This document shows positions 35,798-47,400 of a stretch of 64,000 bases of DNA, one piece after another. The stretch is from Solen grandis (taxonomy: Eukaryota > Mollusca > Bivalvia > Adapedonta > Solenidae). The stretch spans positions 3,006,725 to 3,070,724 of the forward strand of contig CM037783.1 in assembly GCA_021229015.1 (NCBI GenBank), given 5' to 3'. How positions within the stretch are numbered: position 1 is the stretch's first letter; every line of letters begins with the position of its first letter. The position numbers and the translations under genes were made by a program. A model generated the notes under the pieces. That model made no database searches and was not told the origin of the DNA. It saw only the letters and a list, made by a program, of their open reading frames with translations.

Positions 35798-37176
35798 CAT
35801 AAGGCAGGGAGTCAACAAAGACAGGAGTCAATAGAAGGAGTCATATAGACAGGGAGTCACCATAGATAGGGAGTCATTATAGACAGGGGGTCACTATAGA
35901 CAGGGAGTCATTATAGACAGGGAGTCACTTTAGACAGGGAGTCATTATAGACAGGGAGTCATTATAGACAGGGGGTCACTATAGACAGGGAGTCATTATA
36001 GACAGGGAGTCACTTTAGACAGGGAGTCATTATAGACAGGGAGTCATTATAGACAGGGAGTCATTATAGACAGGGAGTCACTATAGACAGAGAGTCATTA
36101 TAGACAGGGAGTCATTATAGACTGGGGGTCACTATAGACAGGGAGTCATTATAGACAGGGGGTCACTTTAGACTGGGGTCACTATAGATAGGGGTGTCAT
36201 TATAGACAGGGGGTCACTATAGACAAGGAGTAATTATAGACAGGGGGTCACTATAGACAAGTAGTCATTATAGACAGAGAGTCACTATAGACAGAGGGTC
36301 ACTATAGACAGAGGGTCATATAACGGGCACTATAGACAGGGAGTCATTATAGACAGGGGGTCACTATAGACAGGGAGTCATTATAGACAGGGAGTCATTA
36401 TAGACAGGGAGTCATTTAAGACAGGGGGTCACTATAGTCAGGGATTCATTATAGACAGGGAGTCACTATAGACAGATGGTAATTATAGACAGGGAGTCAT
36501 TATAGACAGGGTGTCACTATAAATAGAGAGTCATTATAGGCAGAAGGTCACTATAGACAGGTGGTCACTTTAGATTGGGCACTTAGAAGGGGGTATTATA
36601 GACAGAGAGTCACTATAGACAGGGGGTCACTTTAGACTCAGGTCACTATAGACAGGGGGTCATTATAGACAGGGGGTCACTATAGACAGGGAGTCATTAT
36701 GGACAGAGAGTCACTATAGACAGAGGGTCACTACAGACAGAGGGTCATTATAGACAGGGAGTCATTATAGACACGTTGTCACTATAGACAGAGAGTCATT
36801 ATAGACAGAGGGTCACTACAGACAGGTCGTCACTTTAGACTCGGGGTCACTATAGATAGGGGGTAATTATAGACAAAGGGTCACTATAGACAGGGGGTCA
36901 CTTTAGACGGGGGTCACTATAGAAGGGGTCATTATAGACAGGGGGTCACTATAGACAGGGAGTCATTATAGACAGGGGGTCACTATAGACAGGGGAGTCA
37001 CTATAGACAGGGGGTCTCTATAGACAGGGAGTCATTATCGACAGGTAGTCACTATAGACAGAGAGTCACTATAGACAGGGAGTCATTTAAGACAGGGGGT
37101 CACTATAGTCAGGGAGTCATTATAGACAGAGGGTCACTATAGACAGGGGTCACTATAGTCAGGGAGTCATTATAGA
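35798..37176. repeat. 17-bp minisatellite array, about 80 units, entering the gap
   Basis: Units alternate between forms of GTCATTATAGACAGGGA and GTCACTATAGACAGGGG with scattered variants. The array stops only because the N run begins, so its true length is unknown. Confidence 0.95.
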
Positions 37177-37276
37177 NNNNNNNNNNNNNNNNNNNNNNNN
37201 NNNNNNNNNNNNNNNNNNNNNNNNNNNNNNNNNNNNNNNNNNNNNNNNNNNNNNNNNNNNNNNNNNNNNNNNNNNN
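37177..37276. other. assembly gap (100 N)
   Basis: Exactly 100 N, the usual placeholder for a gap of unknown size. It breaks the minisatellite on one side and a minus-strand coding exon on the other. Confidence 0.98.
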
Positions 37277-38490
37277 GGAATCTTCCTCTTCAGTGCCATG
37301 TCCATTCTGCTTTGTCTGGGCTGAAGGCAAGTCAACACTCAAGGATTCTGGGAGTTCTATTTCCTTCTTTGAGAAGAGTTTTGACAATATCTTCCTTTCT
37401 TTATGTTTGGGCTTAGCATGAATTTCGTCCTTGGAACCGGGATCACATTTATCTTTTGGCAGATCTACAATCAACTCCTCTGAATGCTTCAGTCCTTTCT
37501 TGCAATCACCACCCTGCCAAGCTGCTTCATAAACTCTTCTTCTTCAACCTGCTTTTCATCACTGGCTGCCTTTACAATATAACCACTTTTATCTACAAGT
37601 GTTTCATATACACCATCATCATCTCTAAAACCACCCTTTGTATCATGCTTCTCAACACCTTTGTTCTCTGAAAATATGGCACTATCTTTAACTGTTTTTC
37701 TTGGTGGTAGTATAATATCTGTTTCTGCATCACAATTTATATCAACAAGTTTAGCAGTTTCGCTCTCAGCATCAGGTTTGATTTTCTGAGGTGCAGAAAA
37801 GGGTGTTGGTGCTGGACCAAGTAAATCCAGAGTTGGACTTCTCCTTAAATCAGAGCCTCCAGTTGGAGAAGTGCTTCTAGCCATCACAGAACTTGGAAAC
37901 TTTGAATCTTTGCGAACTGGCAAAGGAGGAGGTATAGAAACTGAATCTAACGGTAAAGGTGGAAGCTCCCTTTGGCTTTTATCTACTGTACCACCATCTT
38001 GCATCTGATATGGATCAGAAACCCGGTTCCTTAACCAGAAAGAGGCTGTGACAAAGTCAGAATCTTCAGAGGTGTCAACTTCCGTTGGTATGCTTACCTT
38101 GGCTGGGAGACTTAAACATTTGTTAATTAACCCTGAAGAATTTGAATGGTTTTGTGAAGGATCACGGCTTCTATTTAAGGCCAGATCTTCAATATTTAGA
38201 ATGTCATCATCATCTTCATCAGAGTTTCCTGCTGCATCATTTAATCTATTGGTAATTACAATACTATCAATATTCTTATCAAAGAGATCACCATGTGTAT
38301 CCCCTGGAGCTGCTGGCCTGTTCACTGAATACAAAGATGCAAATACATTTTCGTTTTCATTTCGTGGAATGGAGCCTTTCTTGGAATGGATCCTAGGTGG
38401 CAGCACTGGAGAAGGTTCACCGTTGTCACTACTGTTGTTGTTGTTATCATTCTTTTCTAACTTGAAGGGTGGCTCTTCATACACATGGTC
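37277..38490 (-). CDS. adaptor gene, last visible exon: proline/tyrosine-rich tail (broken by the gap)
   Basis: The acceptor on the minus strand is TTGACTTTAG|GACCAT. Reads DHVYEEPPFKLEKND and onward as a mostly disordered, acidic and Ser/Pro-rich tail. SH3-type proline motifs are PVLPPR, IPPPLPVRK and ILPPRK. Tyrosines in SH2-type settings are VYEEPP (Y-x-x-P), SLYSVN, GVYETLV and SGYIV. At about 37500 the frame ends in a TGA just after VVIARKD, while the frame one base off continues cleanly as KKGLKHSEELIVDLPKDK and a Lys-rich KHKERKILSKLFSKKEIEL. One base seems to be missing there. The exon runs into the gap at 37276, so the C-terminus is unknown. Confidence 0.72.
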
Positions 38491-41400
38491 CTAAAGTCAA
38501 CAAAAGGTGGCATATTAGTAACAGGGCTCAAATGAGGACCCCGAGTGCAAACAGGCACCCTGATGGAACCTCAGACATACTGCTAACCTCTTGAATATAG
38601 CTTCCTAACTTGAAAAATCAAGAGTAACCAGACATGGACCTGACTTGGACTTAAACAAAGGACGGTGAGGCATCAAATGATAGTAAATCAGGGATAGTAA
38701 CCACTTGTCAGAGTTACTCCTTACCCATCAGTACTTTTCTAATAAGAGGAAATACAGTGGAAACTCTCTAATCTGAAATGCTGGCTAGTTTGTGCTATTT
38801 CTCAAACTAGACACATTTTCCCTATAGGTAATCTTAAAAAATAATTTGTTTGTAATAACCAAATGTACCCACTGAATTTTTCCAACCTCTAAATATTTTT
38901 TTCTGTGTTATTTTTGGTCAAATAATGTATGCCCATCCAACTCTTCATTCTGATTTGAGATGGGCTGTTCTATGTAAAAATCTGTTCAAACCAAGAAAGA
39001 TTTTCCTTTTGATCTAAATTTTCTAAGGTATACCAAGATGTGAAATGGTAATCTAAGAGGTACGGAATCAAAATAATTCCAACAGATGAACAGAGAAACC
39101 AACCTCTTCAACAACTGGAGGTGCCTGGGCCTCGAAGAACTCTAAAGGTTCTGGTGGTTCAGACTTCTTTGGAGGTTTGGGCTTCACCGGAAACTCTGAA
39201 TACTGATGGTCATCTTTAGCATGCTTTGTCTGTCAATAAAAAATGTTGGAAGCCTTTCAGAAACATTAACTATCTTACTTTGGTATAAAAAAAAGTTTAA
39301 TGAATGACCTGGGGCCTTATTCACACTTGTCTTGACTGAACAATTTTTTAAATAAAAAAAAAATGTTACACCTGTAAGATTTTTTATGATACTTTTACAA
39401 ATGTGGCATCATTATACTTTATAAAAAAATTTCAAGTCATAAAACTTTGAATTTTACTTATGCTGGTTAACCTCTTTACAGCAGAACCATGTATTAAAAG
39501 TTTCTATGTTCATACAAGATTTGAAATTTCTTTAGAGTATAAGGAACAGCTGAGAGGCCTTATTTTTCAAGGGATCAACTTTATTTTGAACAATTTTAGA
39601 CAGCCATGAGGTAACCCATGGATAACTGACTGACAGATAGATGGGAAAGCAAAAGCAAATCCTACACACACACAAATGAAATGAGGACATACAAGAGTTT
39701 TATTATTCACTGAAAACGTAGCTGTACTACCTTAAGGCCAAGATTCCTGAGGTGTTCTCCAGCATTGCACAATCTACCATCTGGGCCATGGAATTATAAA
39801 GTACCGCTGAAAACCATAAATTTTAAAAAGAAGACAGTGTTAATTTTGAATTATTTTTTTTTTTTGAAATTGTCAACTTAAAAAAACTAAATGGGCCAAT
39901 CCAGTTAACTATTACATTTATCAAACTGAGTTTGAGAAGTTTACAATTTTCAATTTCTTAATTTGTTCTTAACTATAAAATCATAACCCAATATTTAATT
40001 TTACTGTTGTATTCTAACTGGAACTAAAATCTAAGGTATGGCCATTAGGACCATAGGCCAATTTCATTTGAATATTACCTAATCTCGAAATTGACATGTT
40101 TCCAAAGAATTCAATATTAACCATAGGTTTCATAGAAAGATTTTTGAAATCTTCTTATGGACATACAGTAACATAACTGTAGTGATGTACGATCTAGTGG
40201 TTGAATGAGATTGGTAATCCTAATAAGCTTTACTTCGTTTTGCACATTTATGTGACAATGACCAGTCTATGAGTTTAATAGAGATAAGTTAACACAGGAT
40301 ATGTAATCAATAAATTATTACATATTTGTATAATTATAACAATATTATGATACAAATTAAGGGTCTAGTTGACCAGAAATATGTCTTATAAGTAAATCCT
40401 ATAAGTTAAGCGGTGAATATCGGAATTAACCTGTTTTGCTGATTTGATCGGTCTCTAGACTTTTAGAAACAACTTACTACTAGAGTATGTCTCAATTTCT
40501 TAGTCACTTTTTCCTAAATACGTACGTGAAATAATAAACACGTATTCAAATAAAAAGTAATCCAAAATAAACTGTACATTTTTAGGTAACCTATAATTCT
40601 ATAAGGACGTTAAAAAAAATCCTTTACAATCCAACTTTATATTCAGATAACATGCTAAGCTTTACTAGGAAAGCATAAAAGTGACAAAGCGGATTAACAA
40701 AACTTATCATGCCGCTAGATGACCAAAGGTATAATCAATGAAGCCATTAAAGTGTCAACATTGAAATTGCAATTAACAATTAGTCATGACACGTGCCAGA
40801 TATCAAAGTTATGAAAAGAATTTACATCTAGATATTATCCTTTTTGAAATACACAAATTTAGCAAAATATAAATGAAACTTAATAAACATAATTTGTATA
40901 AACATAATAAATGACAGACAGAACATAACTTCATACATGTCAACATGAATTGTGTATAAAACATAAACGGAAATTTTGAAACGTTGACAGATTTTCATGA
41001 AAAGATTTAAATAGTTCATATAGTCACTCACACACACACACACAAATGAAATGAGGACATACAAGAGTTTTATTATTCACTGAAAACGTAGCTGTACTAC
41101 CTTAAGGCCAAGATTCCTGAGGTGTCTCTCCAGACATCTGCACCAATCTACCATCTGGGCCCTGGAATTATAAAAAGGTACTGCTGAAAACCAGTCAAAA
41201 ATTCTAAAAAGAAGACAGCTTTTACTTTTTGATTTTTTTTTTTTTTTTTTGAATTTGTCAAACTAAAAAAAACTCAACATGGGCCAATCAAGTTAACTAT
41301 TTACATTTTATCAAAACTGAGTTTTGAGAAGTTTACAATTTTCAATTTCTTAATTTTGTTCTTAACTATAAAATCATAACCCAAATATTCAACTTTTCTG

Positions 41401-44400
41401 TCTGTATGTCTAACTGGAACTAAAATCTAAGGATATGGCCATGTAGGACCATGTAGGGCCAATTTTCATTTGAATATACCTAAATCTCTTACAGATTAGA
41501 CATGTTTTAAGGAATGACGAAGGATGGGTCAGATAACACATCACATGGTTTTCCCACATAGTGATTGGTTAATCCCAGGTAACATAATTTGAATATATTT
41601 ACAAACATTGAAAGGGTCCATTCTCAGCTTGACCAGAATTATACTGTCCCTGTACTAAGTATAAAACCTGATCAGCTTGCAGTTAATGTTAAACTGGTTT
41701 GGATTTATACTGGACCACTTAACCCCTTTCAGTATTTGCTGATTTGGATCCCGGTCAGTGTACTTAAGACTTTTTTCATGTAATACAGACTTTCATCTAG
41801 CTTTCAGTATGCTATGTGGCTCAACTTTGCCCTTAGTGCCCGTGTTTTCCTCTATGTGTAATGAGCTGTACAGTGAAATAAACTGAAACACTTTGTGATG
41901 TCAAAGTGACAACAAGGTACAGTCCAACACACATCTAAATGTACATTTTTTCTCAGGTAACTCCTAATATAAAACAATTTCATTAAATAGATAAAGCAAT
42001 CCTTACAAAAAAAAGAGGTAACCCATCATTTACAAGCTCCTCCAGCAATTCTTATAATTATTCAGCATTTATACATTTCTAAGTGCCATTTATCATAACA
42101 CAAGAGGACTTGTGTTCTAAATACAAACAACTGATGAGATACACCCCAGTATATAAATTTCATACACATATAAACACAATGTTCACTTAAGTGTTATTTC
42201 CCCATCCTTCAAGATGTATCCATTATTTTCTGTCCTGTCTAAATCTAACAGTGTGCATAATTGATGGAGTAAAATATAAGAAATCATTTCAACACAAAAC
42301 CAAGTGTACATACACTCACTCTGTAATACCAGGGCAAAGGGGAGCAAATCTGACTTAATTCGCCAACAAGTTACTTTACTGAAGAGCAACAATAATCGAT
42401 TTATACTTATCCGTTTTGTGACGTCGTAGTAAAATCTTGTATCATACCATTCCATGTGTTGTCTGTCTAGTGTACACTGTACATCAATCTGGAATCTTGT
42501 GATTTTACCCAGGTTTCTATAGGAAAACCTTTAAATATCCCCTTTTAAACAATAAGGCCAAAAACTAAGTACAACCTATATATTAAATGCTCCAGCATTA
42601 TAAAGCTAAAAGTGTGTTGAAAATTACTTCATGAAGTTCATGTAACTGTGTATAATTAAACGCCTTGCTTGAATTTTAGTTCTGGTTCAAGCGATTATTA
42701 ATCAGAAAATTATCTATTATACCCTATCCGATTGAACCGATGATAGATTGTGACAAATATCAACAGATTTCTATCACGAGTATTTTTGAACCGATGATAG
42801 ATTGTGACAAATATCAACAGATTTCTATCACTAGTATTTTCACCACAAACAAGGATTTATACAACACTACTCAATGACTGAATACTTTTAGTGAGACGTT
42901 AAACCCAACAAACAAACAACACTTCTCACTGCAATATTTGTGGTTAAGTTCTAGTGAATTCACATTAAAAAAGTCACCACTTTGATGCATCAATTCTTGA
43001 GTAACATTCAGAAAACTCTAGAAAGTATTTTGCATATACAAAATTACACAGGTCAAAGTAAAATGTAGCAAAAATATAAAAAGACTCACAGGAAAATCTC
43101 CACAACCGAATAAATTCATGTCCATAACCAATGACTAGGATTTACAAGGCAAACTGTTGCTTAATGAGCTCATAATATACAAAAGTTTTGTGTGCTTACG
43201 GAGTGAATGTTCAGACTATCGTTTTGTTCTAACCCTATCCACTGAACTGACAAACACTGGATGTTGGCTCAAAATGTCTGGATGAATAATGGACGGACTG
43301 ACAACTGTCTCCACTGGATCCAGCAACAGGTTTATACCACACAAATCTGGACATTTATCCGTTATAATATTTCACAGGTCAAGGTGTCGTCTGTCATGAC
43401 ACTTATGAGGGCGGGGATGATAAAAAGTTCTCTGGAACACGTGTCACCTGCTGAAGCATGACGGAAAAAGTGTGACGGACAAACAGATGGATGGACAGAC
43501 GACGGAAAAGTGAACCTTAAACTAAAGATTTAAGGTGCTGTAGTCCAGTGGTGACATACAGACTGTGGATCCTGATGTTGTGGGTTTGAACCCTTTTGAA
43601 GGCAAGGGTTTTTCATTGCCTTCCCAGGCACAAAGTACTGGTCCAAGGCAAGAAACTTTGAGAGAGATAAAGTACAAAATTTGTAAGTTTAAACTTTACC
43701 AAAAATTACTCTCGGTTTAAATATGCAAGGGCCACACAAATTGACAATGGCCCCTATATAAAACGTAAGTAAAAACTAACATTCTGAGAAAATGGTGAAA
43801 CAGTGACAAAAATGGAAATGCTTGAAAACTCTAATTTGTGGACTATCCAAGTCCAATATATTATACTTAAGTATGTCATATAGGAAGCTTTTGCAGAATG
43901 GAAGTTAAATTATTCTTTTTTCCCTCAATTTTCTTATGCCCATCACTGCCATTAAAGATGCCCTGGGTTAGGGGCCATCTGGCAAGCAAGCTACCAACTT
44001 ATTTCACGGGCAAGTTCAAGGTTTCTATCATACACAGGATACAGCTTATGTCAAGTTTGACTGTATATAGTCAGATTCATTACTGCTTACATACCACTGA
44101 TTCAAAGGTTTTTGGTTTGAATCCAGTTCAGGGCAAGAATCTTCAAATTCATGACCTTTCCAGACACAAAGTACTGGTCCATCCAAGGATCCACCAAAAT
44201 AGTATAAATTGTAAAAACTTATTTCCCAGTCAACAAAAAAAATAAAAAATTTAAAGTTACACATAGAAAAATAATGGACTTGCTATGTATATTATTATTA
44301 TTTCAACAAGAACTAGTATATGATATTTAAATACCTTTAAAAGGCCTTCCTTTAAAACCCTAAGATATGTTAATTTCATGATACATCAGTACTCTAAGAT

Positions 44401-47400
44401 ATGTTAATTTCATGATACATCAGTACTCTAAGATATGTTAATTTCATGATACATCAGTACTCTAAGATATGTTAATTTCATGATACATCAGTACTCTAAG
44501 ATATGTTACTTACAGGCTACATCAATACCTCTAAGATACATTAATTTCATGGAATATCAGTACTCTAAGATATGTTACTTACAGGCTACATCAATACCTC
44601 TAAGATATGTTACTTACAGGCTACATCAATACCTCTAAGATATGTTACTTACAGGCTACATCAATACCTCTAAGATACGTTACAAACAGGCTATATCAAT
44701 ACTTCTAAGAAACATGACTTACAATCTACATAAATACCTCTAAGATATATTACTTACTGGCTGATCTGGTTTTATATTGGTCAAACAATTGCCTTGCTAG
44801 TGTCTAATTATTACAAGGTTAAGGACAGTCAATTCAGTCATCACACCTTTACACCAAGGCAATTAAAGTCAGTAAAAAATAGCAAATCATATTAAGAGCA
44901 ACACATAATGTTGAGAGCTAAAAAGAGGTAACTGTTACTTAAAACAAAGTAACAACAGCTCAGCAAATACATGGCTATACTTGTGATAATTATGCGAAAA
45001 CAATGACATTAAAGTAATTGTCAATAATAATGAGAGGTTGAACCAATTACACAAGATCTGAACCAGTCTAACCACAGGTCCCCCCTCAGTATCCTTAAGG
45101 GCCAATCATTGTTTGTGACAAGTTCTACCAGGGCAGACTCTATCTCCAACGCAAGAGATCTCACAAAGATTTCTGAGTTGGTGCGTTGAAAATAGCTGAA
45201 TTCAGTTATATCACAAGTGAAAAATATTAAAGTTTATGCCCTGTAATTCACTATCCCCATCATAACCATCAAAGCCATGCATATGAATTTACAATATAAG
45301 CTTTTAAAATGTCAAACCATGGAAATCTTAAAGGCAAATTGATATGTTATGACATATGACAGAAATTCTTTTATTTCCTCCTCTTTATATATTTTGTTGT
45401 CATGAGTTATGTCCCCTGAAAACCACAAAAAGTAAATTTTTTCCATTTTCCTACGGTAAAGTTTAGATGTGTTCATGAAATTTGAATCAGAATCATATAA
45501 TGCATCTTTCTATTGTGAGTTTTCCTCAAAAATCAGATTTAGTTTTTTTCATATTCACAGAAATTGTATATCTTCCATAGACTTCAATGTTAACTTAAAT
45601 ACAGATTATCTCCCCTACACCTAATAAAACCTGGAAAAACTCTCTGTGAAACATTTGCATTTTTGGATGTCTTCAAAGTGACAAAGTTTCATAGAAATAT
45701 TTCCATCTAATGGCAAAATAAGGAATATGGGTATTAGGGGGGTTATACCTTAATGTTTGTTGTTCTGCAGGAGCTAGGTACATGGTCACATGATAACTCA
45801 GTGTGGCAGTAATTGATGTGTAGCCAATCCACTGCCCTGGAATTTGGGGCAGACTACACTAAAACAGTCTAGTTTTGTTTGTTTGCTTTATGTCCTATTG
45901 AATGTTTTTCAGCCATGTGGGGACCTTGTCTATAATGTGGTCAATAATGCTGCCATGATACTAAACTTTTAATATCCTAAGTAAGCCACAGCCGGGAATG
46001 AACATGCAACCTCCAGGTAACAGAGTGAATGCTGTAACCATTTAACTACCATGACAATCTGTATAGCTTTAAGCTGTATTCAACATCATTTATCATTTAA
46101 GCCATTACTCACACAGTATTGTAAAATTCTACTGAGTCTGTTCAGCAAAGAAAAAAACAACAACATTATTTAAAACACCATTTAAAGTTCAGTCAAAAAA
46201 AATTCATTAAGTCATAAATTTGAGCATGAATGTTCATGAGATAAAAGGATTAATGACAGTAAATTATATTAACCTTTTCTTCTAAGGTAAAACCAGTAAC
46301 TGAGACATAGCATCTGTAAGCAACTGACAACTTTTCCAGATACAGTCCTGTCAAGTCTTATACCAGAGATTTAATACCCTAATTTCTGTATCAGCTGTGG
46401 CATTATGACCAGTGTTTCCACTGATATTTTTTTCTGGGGGTACATTCATGTACTGCACCTGAGTTTTGGGGGTACACATTTTTTTGCTAATAAACTCACT
46501 TAAAAACCCTGGGGTAAATTTACCCCCTTGTTGAAAAAAAAATGGGGTATACAAGATAAATTTAGGGGGTACAACTTAAAATCAACGTGTATCTTCATAA
46601 ATTACTGCACCCAACTACAAATGCGGATTGGCGTGACTTTTTTGATGATTCAGTATACTTTTCCCACGAAACATTAAACCTGAGCCACGAAAATTCAGAT
46701 ATCCTGCTATATTGAAACCTTTTCGGCTTTGTTAATCTAGGTTTCCTTTTGGACGGTTGTCCATAATCTGATTCATTACCGGTAGATATACTAACGAAGC
46801 AATTTCAGTAATCTTTTTGTTTTGTGGCATAAGATGTGCAAAGCCAATCAGAGACGATGCTCATTGTTTACAAGTGATAGACTGTGCTACGTTATTGAAA
46901 AAATCCCTTAGAATAATGGAAACCTGTCGAGAATTATTGCAACCAGTCAATTGCATGTGAGCATTCTAATAATATATATTCATGATTGCATCAGACCAAT
47001 TAAAAGGCTCAATCATCCGCGGGAGATTTTTCCTATGTTAATTACAGAAGTGATGTCGGCTATTCATAGACGTTAGTTTTATATTTCTTAGTAAATTTAT
47101 GATGAGAAGTGTTCAACACTTGTCGTTCTTGCTCCAAACTTGTCCAGACTAAATGTTTACTTGTCGTTCTGGGTGATTTTTATTTATTCTGTGCCATATT
47201 CTGTGTGGAATTCACGTATGAGGTAAAATTTCCGTATGTCATTTTTATAAATCATATGTGAATCACACACATTTGTGCGTGAATGGGAACTCTGTGTGAC
47301 TGACTAAAAGATGACACATGAATGTGAACAAGAAAGTTTATGTATTATTGAAGACTAGTATCTTTTACCAGCCATAGGCTGTATGTATTGCCTAAATCTA

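Noticed and set aside
37109..37176. C-terminal part of a minus frame reading through the N run into TIVTPVYSDPLSIMTP
   Set aside because: This part is the 17-bp array read through the gap. Only the portion from 37277 upward is plausible coding sequence.
38048..38494. 148-codon plus-strand open frame
   Set aside because: It is the shadow of the minus-strand adaptor exon, whose frame has better composition, splice sites and in-phase neighbours.
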